Assembly: GCF_900215465.1 (NCBI RefSeq)
Contig: NZ_OBEH01000006.1
Span: 124,001 to 188,000, forward strand
Reading direction: 5' to 3'
DNA from: Flagellimonas pacifica
GTDB taxonomy: Bacteria; Bacteroidota; Bacteroidia; Flavobacteriales; Flavobacteriaceae
Length of the DNA stretch: 64,000 nt
Shown here in pieces: positions 1-10,300 of the stretch (its first letter is position 1; each line of letters opens with the position of its first letter). The notes beneath the pieces were generated by a model, which worked only from the letters and a program-made list of their open reading frames with translations, was not told the DNA's origin and made no database searches. The translations under genes and the position numbers were made by a program.

Positions 1-874
1 TGGCGTTACCAATATCTTCAGAGGCCAAAATGACCATTCTCCGTGCTATGAATTTTACATCTTCGCCACCTTCGATCATACGAGCTAACCAGTATACCGC
101 AGCGTTGGGATCACTTCCTCTTATAGATTTGATAAAAGCAGAAATAATATCATAATGCTGCTCTCCTGTCTTATCATAAAGCACTGTGTTCTTCTGAACT
201 TTACTTAGGACCAAATCATTGGTTATTGTGACCTCTTCAAGATTTTCTGAGTTAATGATGAGTTCAAAAATATTAAGGAGTTTTCTGCCATCACCTCCAG
301 AAAGTCGTAATAGCGCCTCAGTTTCCTTTAAGATTATTTTTTTTGACTTTAAGAAATCATCAGTAAGTATTGCCCTATTTAAAAGGTTTTCCAAATCGCC
401 TTTGTTGAAGGGATTCAATACATATACTTGGCATCTTGATAAAAGTGCCGGAATAACCTCAAAACTGGGGTTTTCGGTAGTGGCACCAATTAGGGTAACC
501 CACCCTTTTTCTACTGCTCCTAACAAAGAATCTTGCTGCGATTTACTAAAACGGTGTATTTCATCAATAAATAGAATTGGGTTTTTGGCTGTAAAAAGAC
601 CACCACTTTGTTTGGCTTTTTCAATTACCTCTCTTACATCTTTAACACCGCTGCTTATAGCACTAAGGGTATAAAACGGTCTTTGACTTTCATTGGCAAT
701 AATATTCGCCAAAGTGGTCTTGCCTGTTCCTGGTGGCCCCCATAAGATCAAAGATGGAATAATCCCCTTTTTTATTTGATGGGTCAAGGAGCCTTGCTCA
801 CCAACTAAATGGTTCTGGCTTATATAATCTTCAAGAGTTTTAGGACGAATCCGTTCCGCTAGAGGCTCATTCAT
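1..874 (-). CDS. rarA: RarA/MgsA replication-associated recombination AAA ATPase (3' end beyond window)
   Basis: AAA+ ATPase of the RarA/MgsA/WRNIP1 family, which acts at stalled replication forks and gaps. I translated the minus strand from the ATG at 874, and 291 codons are open to the window edge. Visible motifs are Walker A GPPGTGKT at about residues 46-53, Walker B LFIDEIHRF at about 101-109, and the sensor region ATTENPSFEV at about 131-140. The later segment with RGSDPNAAVYWLARM and ILASEDIGNA matches the helical C-terminal region of this family and separates it from DnaX and RuvB. The missing C-terminus is a window artefact, not a truncation. It is divergent from the rhomboid gene. 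Confidence 0.93.
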   Translation of the reverse strand, partial: MNEPLAERIRPKTLEDYISQNHLVGEQGSLTHQIKKGIIPSLILWGPPGTGKTTLANIIANESQRPFYTLSAISSGVKDVREVIEKAKQSGGLFTAKNPILFIDEIHRFSKSQQDSLLGAVEKGWVTLIGATTENPSFEVIPALLSRCQVYVLNPFNKGDLENLLNRAILTDDFLKSKKIILKETEALLRLSGGDGRKLLNIFELIINSENLEEVTITNDLVLSKVQKNTVLYDKTGEQHYDIISAFIKSIRGSDPNAAVYWLARMIEGGEDVKFIARRMVILASEDIGNA

Positions 875-1009
875 GAAGATAAAAATAAGATAATTTTAAA
901 GGATGTAAGTTTCAATTTGATAGACTTAATTTTTGTAAGCAAAGCTGGATAAACATGACAATTTGTGTAAATTCATCCTACTGGCTGGATAATTGCCATA
1001 TAAATTAAC

Positions 1010-1741
1010 ATGACAGAAAACGATCATTTTAAGTTTTCCTATGGAATGTTGCTTGTTCCATTGCTGGCGGTACTTTCTATTTGGACGGTTTTTTGGATTG
1101 AAGTTCAATTTGGAGTTAATTTTAATGATTATGGTATTTACCCCAGAAGACTCTCTGGGATAAGAGGTGTTCTATTTAGTCCATTTATTCATGGATCTGT
1201 GGAGCATTTGTACAATAACACTATTCCATTAGCTGTTTTAACGGGCTTTCTCTTTTATTTCTACAGGCAGGTAGCTTGGAGAACATTGTTTCTTGGGCTC
1301 ATTGTTTCGGGATTATTGACATGGGTGATAGGTAGGCCATCATACCATATCGGTGCCAGTGGAATAATTTACGTTTTGGCCAGCTTCATTTTCTTTAAAG
1401 GAGTTTTTGCCAAGCATTTTAGGTTGATAGCCCTTTCTTTGATCGTTGTTTTTATTTATGGCAGTATGATATGGTATATCTTCCCCATAGAGGAGGGGAT
1501 ATCTTGGGAAGGACATCTTTCTGGTTTCTTGACGGGATTTTTGTTGGCATTGATGATAAAGGTTAGAGTGCCCAATGAAAAAAAATATGAATGGGAGAAG
1601 GAAGATTACGATGAAGAAGAAGATGCTTTTTTAAAACATTTTGATGAGGACGGAAATTTTATTGAAAACAATCATCTGGTTGAAGAAGGAGATAAAAACA
1701 TCAAAATCACATATCACTATAAAAAAGAAGAAGATAAATAG
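1010..1741 (+). CDS. Rhomboid family intramembrane serine protease
   Basis: 243-aa polytopic membrane protein. The rhomboid catalytic dyad is visible: GASG with Ser117 and EGHLSG with His169, in separate hydrophobic segments, plus a conserved HLYNN stretch at 66-70 of the kind that forms the oxyanion region. Hydrophobic segments lie at about 12-30, 72-86, 92-108, 114-132, 137-157 and 168-184. The C-terminal ~55 residues are very acidic and charged and probably cytosolic. Family knowledge says rhomboids cleave transmembrane substrates within the bilayer; the substrate here is unknown. The gene converges on rlmB with only 3 bases between stop codons, so the two transcripts must overlap at their ends. 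Confidence 0.9.
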   Translation: MTENDHFKFSYGMLLVPLLAVLSIWTVFWIEVQFGVNFNDYGIYPRRLSGIRGVLFSPFIHGSVEHLYNNTIPLAVLTGFLFYFYRQVAWRTLFLGLIVSGLLTWVIGRPSYHIGASGIIYVLASFIFFKGVFAKHFRLIALSLIVVFIYGSMIWYIFPIEEGISWEGHLSGFLTGFLLALMIKVRVPNEKKYEWEKEDYDEEEDAFLKHFDEDGNFIENNHLVEEGDKNIKITYHYKKEEDK

Positions 1742-1744
1742 TGT

Positions 1745-2482
1745 TTAACCTATCCGCTGACGCACCACTTCGTAAAGAAATACTCCACAAGCTACGGAGA
1801 CATTTAAAGAGCCTATTTCTCCCAATAACGGAAGTTTTGCTTTATAATCTACTAGATTGAGGATGGAAGGGGAAATACCCTTGTCTTCGGCTCCCATGAC
1901 AATAGCACAGGGTTGGTTGAAATTTATGCCATAGATTGCTGTTTGAGACTTTTCCGTAGCTGCAATAATTTTAATGTCCGATGACTGTAGGTAAAAAATA
2001 GCATCTTTCAAATGATCAACTTTTGCAATGGGAATCTTAAACGCTGCACCGGCCGAAGTTTTTACCGTATCATCTGTAATGGGTGCTGCACCACTCTTTG
2101 GAACAATAATTCCATCTACGCCACAACACTCTGCGGTCCTAATGATTGCTCCAAAATTTCGGACATCGGAAACTTGATCCAAAAGTAGAAAAAAGGGCGC
2201 TTTGTCTTTTTCAAGTACCTGCTCTACTAAACTTTCAAAACTATGAAACGGCACTGGGGAAATATTGGCTACCGCTCCTTGATGGTTGTTTTTGGTCAAC
2301 CTGTTCAACTTTTCAATTGGTACGTACGAACAACTTAAACCATTTTTTCTAATGGCTGTTTCCAACTCTTTGAAAAGTTCGCCGCCCAATCCTTTCTGAA
2401 GGAATATTTTATTTATGGGCTGTTCGGCGTTAATTGCTTCAAGCACAGCACGAATTCCATAGATTTGAGTATTACTTTGCAT
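1745..2482 (-). CDS. rlmB: 23S rRNA 2'-O-ribose methyltransferase RlmB / TrmH-family SPOUT enzyme
   Basis: 245-aa SpoU/TrmH family RNA 2'-O-methyltransferase. An N-terminal substrate-binding domain (about 5-75) is followed by the knotted SPOUT domain with its three motifs: motif 1 around NFGAIIRTAE (about 109-118), motif 2 IVMGAEDKGIS (about 194-204) and motif 3 IGSLNVSVA (about 222-230). Length and domain order fit RlmB, which modifies G2251 (E. coli numbering) in the peptidyltransferase region of 23S rRNA. TrmH-like paralogues are hard to separate without alignment, so the exact target is inferred. Confidence 0.88.
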   Translation of the reverse strand: MQSNTQIYGIRAVLEAINAEQPINKIFLQKGLGGELFKELETAIRKNGLSCSYVPIEKLNRLTKNNHQGAVANISPVPFHSFESLVEQVLEKDKAPFFLLLDQVSDVRNFGAIIRTAECCGVDGIIVPKSGAAPITDDTVKTSAGAAFKIPIAKVDHLKDAIFYLQSSDIKIIAATEKSQTAIYGINFNQPCAIVMGAEDKGISPSILNLVDYKAKLPLLGEIGSLNVSVACGVFLYEVVRQRIG

Positions 2483-2497
2483 TATGGCCTATAAAAT

Positions 2498-2527
2498 AAA
2501 AGCCACTTGAATATTTCAAATGGCTTT
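2498..2527 (-). terminator. Rho-independent terminator after the 2546-3292 gene
   Basis: Inverted repeat AAAGCCA...TGGCTTT with an inner TTGA/TCAA extension and one mismatch. Read on the minus strand it is followed by a T-rich tract (TTTTATTTTAT). It lies between the stop of the secreted-protein gene and the start of rlmB, so rlmB probably has its own promoter. Confidence 0.7.
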
Positions 2528-2545
2528 TAGTATGGTTTTTGGTAA

Positions 2546-3292
2546 TTAATTATTATTGAGTTCCACAAAGATTTTGTGTAAATCCGCTTCCTTTTTTACA
2601 CTAAGCTTGTTTTCTTTTAAGAATGCTTTTATTTTACTTCTAACTGGGCTATCAAGTAATTTTAAAAACGTTCTGTTGTTTGTGGTTATCTCGTCAATTC
2701 TATTTACTCCATCTTTCTGAAAATAATACTCGGTAAATTTTGTAAACCTACTAGGTACGGCTTTGACGAATGAGTTTGTAGAAACTCTTCCAGGAGAAAA
2801 TATAATATGTGTTCTTTTGTAAAGATCATATTTATTGCCATCAGATAATTGTGTAAGATAACCATTGAGCGTTTTCTTCTCCGATGTAACAAAAGTTTTG
2901 AAACTCATTCTGCGGTTATTCACCATGATGGCAATTTTCTTGTCTTTGTTTAAGGATGAGACATTTTGTGTGGCTATAGTGGGACTTTCCTTAATTTCAA
3001 TCTCTTCATTATAGGCGTTATATCTATAAAAAATATTCTTCATGAACTCATCACCATAATATAGTTTTGACGGCTGAAAAGAATCGCTTATGTATGCAGA
3101 ACCTGTTATATTATCAAAACTAGGTCTTGCCGCATTAGGGCGTGTTGAGCTTAAACTACTAGCAAGTATTAATCCTGAAGCTTGAGTGTTACTTCCGCTG
3201 TTTAATCCCGCAATATTGCCAGAAGAGGCATCAGATTGGGCATAGCCTAAATAGGTGGCGAAACAAAAAAATAAAAAAACGGTTTTTTTCAT
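2546..3292 (-). CDS. Secreted protein of unknown function
   Basis: 248 aa from the ATG at 3292. I chose this start because it opens directly into a signal peptide (MKKTVFLFFCFATYLGYAQ); 16 upstream in-frame codons give only a polar extension. The mature N-terminus is Ser/Gly/Ala-rich and low in complexity (about 20-50). The rest is a mixed alpha/beta-looking segment of about 190 residues with no catalytic motif that I recognise. The C-terminus is Lys-rich and ends in a short helical-looking stretch. It lies downstream of the arylsulfotransferase-like gene with about 60 bp between them and may be co-transcribed with it. It could be a surface or periplasmic accessory protein; I assign no function. 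Confidence 0.7.
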   Translation of the reverse strand: MKKTVFLFFCFATYLGYAQSDASSGNIAGLNSGSNTQASGLILASSLSSTRPNAARPSFDNITGSAYISDSFQPSKLYYGDEFMKNIFYRYNAYNEEIEIKESPTIATQNVSSLNKDKKIAIMVNNRRMSFKTFVTSEKKTLNGYLTQLSDGNKYDLYKRTHIIFSPGRVSTNSFVKAVPSRFTKFTEYYFQKDGVNRIDEITTNNRTFLKLLDSPVRSKIKAFLKENKLSVKKEADLHKIFVELNNN

Positions 3293-3351
3293 GTTTATAA
3301 TGTTACTGTGAATTGTTGTTAATGGCTTAAATGTTGCCAATGTTTTTTAAC

Positions 3352-4638
3352 TTAAAGATTTAAATTTTTTAATGCTCCTGAAGTTTTGTCATAATGGTAA
3401 GCTCTCCAATAAAACCCTGGATTGCTATACTTCCAAACAACATCTCCTTCTGGTGTAACTTCCCAAATTCCGAAATCCCCTTCAGTAATCATGGTATTTC
3501 CGTTGGGTAATCTTACAGCACCGGATACTTTTGGGGAATATAGTTCTGGATCTGTAAAGCTCCAAACCACTTTGGGTTCATTATCTTGATTTGTTTGTAA
3601 ACTATAATTTTCTGGTAACTGCAACTCATATACCGTGGATTGATTCAGGTCACCACCATTTGAGAACACTAGTATTTTCCCTAAATCGTTCCCTTTTAAA
3701 AGGTTTGGATAGTGATTATTATAGAAAAGTCGTTCTCCGCTAGGATTGTCATAAGCAGAAGGGTTGCCAAATCGATAGATTAAATCACCTCCTTTACCAT
3801 AATTGCCACCGGTGCTTGACGATGCCTGGGCAGATGTGGTACTATGATCAATCACCCATATTTCACTGTAAAAATTAATACTAAGGAATATTACATCTTT
3901 TACAGGATCATAAGCTATTCCGTTACCATGCATAATGTCCCCAGCTTCATTGGAAACATAGTTGATATTTATTTTTTGGGGATTATCTGAGATAATACCG
4001 TAATTTTCTTTAGTGTCATCTACATTCTGGATAAGATGATCCCATGCATGCCATTCCCAAACAATTTCATTATTTGAGGGATTGATTTCGATTATGGCAT
4101 CAGGAAAAACATCGATGTCCAGTTTGTAGCCCAGATTTTGAGCTTCCTCTGCTGTTTTACGCTCCCATACTTGGGCTAATATATTTCCATTGGGAAGCAT
4201 TTCAGCGTCATGGTGTAAAATGTAATCATCGGAAGAGTACTCGAAATTCCAGTTTACAGTGCCATTGTGATCAAGGATTTGTAGGATACCCCCGAAACCA
4301 CCAATTTCAATTTTTGGGTCTTCAGATTCAAGGTTGGCAAGAATTTGACCATCGTCCATAAGGAAAACATCGTTGCCAATTCTTTTGTCATTTAAAGGAA
4401 AGTCATGGACCAATTCCGCATTTTTATCCATTAAGATGGCTTTGTTGGTTTGCGCATTGTTCACTAAGATATACGCATCTTGCACTTTGCTTCTATGAAA
4501 ATATTCAACCTTGCCCAAGGAACCATCAAAAGTTTCATACTTAGGTTCATCTTTAATCTCATCATCTGCGTCGTTGGAACAAGAAAGGGAAAGAAGCAAT
4601 ATTGCAAAACTACAATATGTAAGTATTTTCAATTTCAT
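3352..4638 (-). CDS. Arylsulfotransferase (ASST)-like lipoprotein
   Basis: 428 aa from the ATG at 4638, which places a lipobox (LSLSC, Cys20) after a hydrophobic stretch; an alternative ATG at 4680 adds 14 residues. The mature part carries repeated beta-propeller-like blades with NGN turns (MLPNGNILAQ, RLPNGNTMITEG). It also has His-containing motifs typical of the arylsulfotransferase family: HHDAEMLPNG, MHGNGIAYD and FYNNHYPN. Characterised members move sulfate between phenolic esters; many flavobacterial homologues are uncharacterised propellers, so activity is not assured. It follows the SusCD operon on the same strand, behind that operon's terminator, so its expression may be separate. 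Confidence 0.75.
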   Translation of the reverse strand: MKLKILTYCSFAILLLSLSCSNDADDEIKDEPKYETFDGSLGKVEYFHRSKVQDAYILVNNAQTNKAILMDKNAELVHDFPLNDKRIGNDVFLMDDGQILANLESEDPKIEIGGFGGILQILDHNGTVNWNFEYSSDDYILHHDAEMLPNGNILAQVWERKTAEEAQNLGYKLDIDVFPDAIIEINPSNNEIVWEWHAWDHLIQNVDDTKENYGIISDNPQKININYVSNEAGDIMHGNGIAYDPVKDVIFLSINFYSEIWVIDHSTTSAQASSSTGGNYGKGGDLIYRFGNPSAYDNPSGERLFYNNHYPNLLKGNDLGKILVFSNGGDLNQSTVYELQLPENYSLQTNQDNEPKVVWSFTDPELYSPKVSGAVRLPNGNTMITEGDFGIWEVTPEGDVVWKYSNPGFYWRAYHYDKTSGALKNLNL

Positions 4639-4713
4639 AAGTAATAGCAATTTATTACAAAACCTTTTATTATTGGTCAAATTAAGGTTAACAATGTTTG
4701 TGAATATAGACTA

Positions 4714-4748
4714 AAAAACCGCCCAATTTGATTAATTGGACGGTTTTT
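4714..4748 (-). terminator. Terminator of the SusC-SusD-lipoprotein operon
   Basis: Stem of AAAAACCG and CCAATT pairing with AATTGG and CGGTTTTT, one internal C/A mismatch and a 5-nt loop. The A-run on one side and T-run on the other make it usable from both strands. It sits between the lipoprotein stop at 4785 and the arylsulfotransferase-like gene. Confidence 0.85.
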
Positions 4749-4784
4749 ATTTTAAAATCATTTCATGTTAGAATGGAACCATTC

Positions 4785-5654
4785 TTACAGTGCACAGAAA
4801 TCATCCACAGTTTTAATAGGTCCTGCGGTTGGTTCAGATGTTTGATCAACCTGTACTTTACCTTCCGGATCTGTAATTGTGTAGGTAACCTCACTATCCC
4901 AAGCACCAGATTTATAAGTAAAAGTAAGTAATTCTCCAACAGGAGCATTTACTGTAAATTGACCACTAGATCCTCCCGTAAGAGTGAAATCTGTAACCAC
5001 TCCACCAGCACTTACGCTAATTGCAGCACCATTCCAACCATCTCCATAAGAATCGTTTAAATCAAGAACCCAATCTCCAGCCAAATTTGCAGGTGGAGGA
5101 CAAGCAACTGCTGCAGAATATCTAAATGGTGATCTAAAAGCGGAACTTGTTTGGATTTTGGTACCAACATTGGTAGAGGTGAAAGTTTGCCCATCTGTTG
5201 TTTTAAGGGCAAGTCTCATTAAGAATACATCACCTCCATACAACTGAGCTTGAGTAACTCCTATAGCACTCATTGCATCGGCAATGTTCACGGTAACAGT
5301 TGTAACTAAGTTGCCATCTTCAGTTGTAAATGCACTTGCAGGGATATTTGTTATAAGAGCTTCATCAAACTCCAATAAAACTCCGGCAACTGGAGTTGCA
5401 TCTACAAAATCCATGAATACGTCTACAGATTCTAAAGTGTCGTCATTTACAAAATCATCAAACTCAACTTTTGCCGACATGTTTACGGTTTCTGGAGACC
5501 CTGAGTTTACGGGAGGCGCTTCAGATGATAAAGTTCTAAGAATTGCCCCGCCTGTTACTTGGCTTATATTAAGTCTGTCCTTGTCTTCATCTTCACAGGA
5601 AAAAGATGTAAAGATGAGAGCAGACGCTGCTAATAAAGAAAATATTTTTTTCAT
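4785..5654 (-). CDS. SusCD-associated surface lipoprotein with C-terminal DSYGDGWNG domain
   Basis: 289 aa from the ATG at 5654, giving a signal peptide with lipobox SFSC (Cys20) followed by an acidic EDEDKD surface-export-like signal. The first ~175 mature residues are beta-rich and look Ig-like. The last ~95 residues form a separate compact domain that opens with LNDSYGDGWNGA, a Asp/Gly-rich turn seen repeatedly in secreted Bacteroidota proteins and possibly calcium-binding. It starts 10 bp after the SusD stop, so it is the third gene of the operon. By analogy with other PUL lipoproteins it could help capture the ligand at the cell surface. The ligand is unknown. Confidence 0.8.
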   Translation of the reverse strand: MKKIFSLLAASALIFTSFSCEDEDKDRLNISQVTGGAILRTLSSEAPPVNSGSPETVNMSAKVEFDDFVNDDTLESVDVFMDFVDATPVAGVLLEFDEALITNIPASAFTTEDGNLVTTVTVNIADAMSAIGVTQAQLYGGDVFLMRLALKTTDGQTFTSTNVGTKIQTSSAFRSPFRYSAAVACPPPANLAGDWVLDLNDSYGDGWNGAAISVSAGGVVTDFTLTGGSSGQFTVNAPVGELLTFTYKSGAWDSEVTYTITDPEGKVQVDQTSEPTAGPIKTVDDFCAL

Positions 5655-5664
5655 AGTTGTATTT

Positions 5665-7341
5665 TTAATAAATGAAACCTGTATCAGGATTGGTATCCCA
5701 GAATACTTTTTGGAAAACATCTGGTTTTTGAGTTGCATTCGAGTTTTGGTTCACATAAGCATCAGGATACCAGAAAGAACGCATGAAGTTGTCAGATGGT
5801 TGTCTTACCAATTGTTGTAAATCATCTGGCTTACCTGTTCTTCTGTAGGTATTGTATGCTTCAACTCCGTTACCCCAAAGAGCCAACCAATACTCTTTAA
5901 TTATGATGTTCAGCTTTTGATCGTTATTTGCCGCAGCATAATTAGCCAAAACTTCAGCGACATATGCGTCAACATCTGCTTCACTAGGCACAAAATCCGT
6001 GTCCACCAAATCGGTTCTGAAGGCCATAACGGTACCTATACTTTCTCTAATTCCACTTTCTAAATATGTAGCTGGATCACCATTAACTCCAATAGTCAAT
6101 GCGGCTTCGGCTAGCATAAAATCCACAAAACTGGACATCATGATAGGATCTATACCAGAACCTTTGGTTCCAATATTCCTGTCTGGGATTGCTTCGAAGT
6201 CATCATTATCAAATTTTCCTCCAACAGGGTAAAGTCCCCATGTAGCTCTAGCCCCTGTATCTGGTGGAATACCAAAGTCATAACCATGATCTCTACCCCA
6301 ATAACCAGGGTTGTCTACCAAGTTACAGAAAATACTGGCGAAGCCTATATGAGGAGGTGGAAGCGCTCCAAAACAAGATTGCTCAACAGTGTTTTGAGCA
6401 TTGCTGTTACGCTGTCTGTATATGTAGTATCTTACCCTTGGGTCTGGCGCAGTTTTTTGGTTCAACAACATATCCATATAAGTGTTGGACATGTAATCGG
6501 TAACACCTGTACCTTCAACAAAGTTTCTTGTAAAGAAAGGATGTCTACTGTCTGGATTGTTATCTGTGGTACCATATTGAAACTTGAAATCTCCACTAGG
6601 TCCTTGGATGTAGTTACCACTAGCTAAAATGGCGTTGATACCTGCAGTTGACTCACTTTCCGTAACTAGTCTGGATTGTAAGTATAACTTCAACTTTAAG
6701 GTATTGGCTAAGTTGATCCACTTAGCCTTATCACCTCCATAGAAGAAATCATTTGCAGGTTTTGAGAACTCCTCTTTATTGAAATTCGCGATAGCGTTAT
6801 CCAATACACCGTGCAATGCCTGATAAGTTTCAAGACCTGGATCGGCTTTTGGGTTGAAAGTGACTCCGTCCGCACTTTCACTATATGGAACATCGCCAAA
6901 AAAGTCAACCATGGCAGCAATTGCATACGCTTCTGCAACTTGTGCAATGCCCAGGTGCATGTATAACTCCTGCTCTATTGCCAATGGCTCTAAACTTCTG
7001 GCATCTGCCAATATCTCAGCATAAGCTGTGGACCATGCAAAGTCATGGGCTCCAGGAGAATAGGCATTGTCATACAATGGGCCGAACATATGCAGGATAC
7101 GGGTGACTTCCATACCCCTTTCAGATAAACTGGTACCATTAGAGTCTAATTCATCTCCGCCAAATAAATTTCTAAGACTTATTTGAATTGCGTTGACATA
7201 AAAATCCGGAGATGCTGTTGCTGAGTTCAATGCATTGGGATCATCGACCAGCTCGAGTTCCGTTGTTTCGCAGCTACCAACACCTAATAGTAGGATTAAA
7301 GCAGCGAAATATATATTTATTTTATTACTTAATCTTTTCAT
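5665..7341 (-). CDS. SusD/RagB-family nutrient-binding outer-membrane lipoprotein (SusD-like_2 type)
   Basis: 558 aa with lipobox GVGSC (Cys24). The body is helical and TPR-like, as in SusD folds: YAEAYAIAAMVDFFGDVPYSE-type helices, an LPNDN/LNLANTLKLKLYLQSRL-like segment, and the C-terminal WLALWGNGVEAYNTYRRTG helix characteristic of the SusD-like_2 subfamily. It forms the lid of the SusC transporter at the cell surface and binds the nutrient. The start codon lies 11 bp behind the susC stop. SusD-like_2 members often serve peptide or unknown substrates as well as glycans, so the ligand cannot be deduced. Confidence 0.93.
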   Translation of the reverse strand: MKRLSNKINIYFAALILLLGVGSCETTELELVDDPNALNSATASPDFYVNAIQISLRNLFGGDELDSNGTSLSERGMEVTRILHMFGPLYDNAYSPGAHDFAWSTAYAEILADARSLEPLAIEQELYMHLGIAQVAEAYAIAAMVDFFGDVPYSESADGVTFNPKADPGLETYQALHGVLDNAIANFNKEEFSKPANDFFYGGDKAKWINLANTLKLKLYLQSRLVTESESTAGINAILASGNYIQGPSGDFKFQYGTTDNNPDSRHPFFTRNFVEGTGVTDYMSNTYMDMLLNQKTAPDPRVRYYIYRQRNSNAQNTVEQSCFGALPPPHIGFASIFCNLVDNPGYWGRDHGYDFGIPPDTGARATWGLYPVGGKFDNDDFEAIPDRNIGTKGSGIDPIMMSSFVDFMLAEAALTIGVNGDPATYLESGIRESIGTVMAFRTDLVDTDFVPSEADVDAYVAEVLANYAAANNDQKLNIIIKEYWLALWGNGVEAYNTYRRTGKPDDLQQLVRQPSDNFMRSFWYPDAYVNQNSNATQKPDVFQKVFWDTNPDTGFIY

Positions 7342-7352
7342 TATATTTTTTT

Positions 7353-10300
7353 TTAGAATGTTGCTTTAATGCTAAATCCATAGCGTTTAGAACTTGGACC
7401 AGAGAAGTATTCCAAGCCAATGTTGTTACCAACACCATTAGATAGGGTATTAGTATCAAAATTGACTCCTTTAGGGAAATTAACTGCTTTGTACCAAAGG
7501 TTTGATCCGGTTATTTTGAATGAAAGGCTTGAGAATGGAGTTTTTTCCAACATCTTACTAGATACAGAATATCCTAATCTTACTTCACGCAGTCTAATTG
7601 TTGTACCATCCCATACTTCCAATTCATCTTGACCTAGCCAGTTAGAGAATGCGATATCCGTAGCACCAATTTGGGTGGTGTTGGGACTTCCATCTTCATT
7701 CACACCTGGTAATACATATGTTCCTAAGCGATCAAATGGGAAATCGATGATACCTCTACTTAATAGGGTTACGGCTGTTTTGGAGAAAATATCTCCACCA
7801 TGTCTGTATCCAAGAGAGGCACCTAAGGTAAATCCTTTGAAAGAAAAGTCATTATCTAAAGAAGCAGTCCAATCTGGATTTGGATCACCGATAGGAACAT
7901 CTTCGGTGTTGTTAACATAATTACCTGTGCTGGCGGTAACCACTCTATTGCCTGCATCATCTCTTTGAATTTTATCACCAATCAAGACGCCAAATGGTTG
8001 TCCAACAATAGCGGCATTTTTAGCATCTGCAACAAAAAAGTTACCAATGATAATCTGATCAATGCCCTCTGGTAATCTTGTTACTAAAGATTCGTCAGCA
8101 TAGAAATTAACGTTGGCATTCCAGTTGAAACCGTTGTCTATACTTTTTATCAAATGCATATCCAAATCAGCTTCGATACCTTTTATCTCCATGTCACCAC
8201 CATTAATTGTGGTTAGGGTATAACCAGTGGAAGGATCCAAATCTTTATCAGTTATCAAATCCTTGGTCTCTTTTTTGAATATACTGGTGTTAAGCCCAAT
8301 TCTATTGTTCAGAAATCTAGCATCGATACCAAACTCTATCTCTGAAACCGTTTCTGGCTTTAAAGAAGGGTTTCCTAAAAAGTCATCTGTGGTGTTACTA
8401 GAGACTACATTTCCTGCTGCATCAACAAAAGATCTTCCTGTTAGCGAAAGCGTATTTCTTGTACTGTATACATCTGGGAAACCAGCTGATGATCCATATC
8501 CTACTCTTATTTTTAAGTAGTTTAGTCCATTGCCATCAGATCTTAACCCTTCAATTGCATTTGTAGGAACAAAAGATAAACTAGCAGAAGGGTACAAAAT
8601 TCTATTGTTGTCCTTTTCCAACGTAGATGTCCAATCATTTCTAACAGAACCATTAAGGTAAAGGAAATCTTTGTATCCTAATGATGCATCCGCATAAAGA
8701 CCAAAAGTATTGTTCTGTGTTTGTCTTTGGAAATTAATGGCATTGAATGAGTTTGATGAAGAAGCGTTGGTAAAGTTCCAGTGCTTCAATATTCCATACG
8801 CAATCTGGTTAGTACTTTCCAATCCATCTCTTTCAAACAATACTGAATTGGCATTGAAACCACCTACTAATTTCAAATTGAAACTTTCGCTCAAATCCTT
8901 ATCATAGTTAATACTAAGGTTATGGTCAGTAATCTGATTTCTAATTTTTTGAGTTCTGTACAAACCAAGTGCATTACCATCAATACCTCCTTTATTTTGA
9001 CCATAGAACGTATTCTCGTTATAAATATCTAAACCATAACGGTAAGATACGTTAAGGTTTTCTGAAAGTTCATAGGTCATAGCAACGTTACCAAAGAACC
9101 TGTCAACTTTCTGACCGGTTTTGGAGTTGTCTACTGTCCATAGTGGATTTTGGATACTGTTTGTCTCACGATAGTAAAGTGAACCTCCATCAGCTCTTTG
9201 ATAAGGAATCCCCATTAAATCAACACTTCTTGGAGTGTACATTAAATCACCGAACAAAGAAGCACCATCACCTTCAACACCACTACCTCTAGATGCAGCA
9301 ATTGGAGGGCTTTTCAAATCTGTAACACTATAATTTAAACTAGCGTTAACCATAAGTTTTCCTAGTCTGGTTGAACCACCAACACCAAGGTTGTTTTTGA
9401 ATAATGTGTTACCGGGAACAAAACTTTTGTCCTCAGTTCTGGAATAGGTTGCATTGTAACTAGTAGTTCCATTGCCACCATTAATCCCTATGGATTGGCT
9501 TGTGTATACCCCAGTTCTAAAAAATGCAGGTACACTTTGGTAAGCCTTATATTCATATTGGCTAGCGGCAAGATCTTCGAAGCCTGTAATGTATGCATCC
9601 ACTGTATTAGTTGCAAAGGGGTGGTTCAAGAATACTCTTCCGCCTCTAATCTCATTTAAGTAACCAGTCCAGATGTTAGGATTAGTGTCTCCAAACCTTG
9701 GCCCCCAGTTACTAAAGTACCAACCAAATTCTTGGTCAAAACCTCCACCATAATCATTTTGATAATCTGGCAAATGAGGATTGCTAAAGAAAGTTGAACT
9801 ACTTACACTAACTGTTGTTTTACCTTCAAAGTCACCTCCTTGAGCATTCTTGGTAGTAATCAAGATTACACCGTTTCTACCTCTGTTACCATAAAGAGCC
9901 GTAGCACTAAGACCTTTCAGTACATTGATGTCTGCAATGTTGTTAGGATCTAAATCTAAAAATCTACTAGATTCAGTTGAGTTGTCAAAAAAGGCTTCGT
10001 TGTTGTTGGTATCACTACCAAAAGGAATTCCATCAACCACAAAAAGAGGCTGGTTGGAACCTGTAATAGAAGTATATCCCCTAATGATGATATTGGTGGA
10101 AGATCCTGACAATCCATTTGAAGCCGTGATGTTCACACCAGCAGCTTTTCCTTGGAGCAATCTACCAATATCACTTGATGGTTGTTCAGCAACTTCATCA
10201 CCATCCACCTTAGCGATGGAATAACCTAGTGATTGAGCTTCTTTTTTAACACCAAGAGCAGTTACCACAACTTCTTCAAGAGCTTGGGCATCCTCTTCCA

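Noticed and set aside
219..674. A 151-codon frame opposite rarA
   Set aside because: It lies entirely antisense to clear RarA motifs and has the composition of a mirrored frame.
1..874. rarA as a truncated pseudogene
   Set aside because: The frame is open to the window edge and all motifs are intact; the missing part is outside the window.
5284..5820. A 178-codon frame on the plus strand across the SusD/lipoprotein junction
   Set aside because: Antisense to two well-supported genes.
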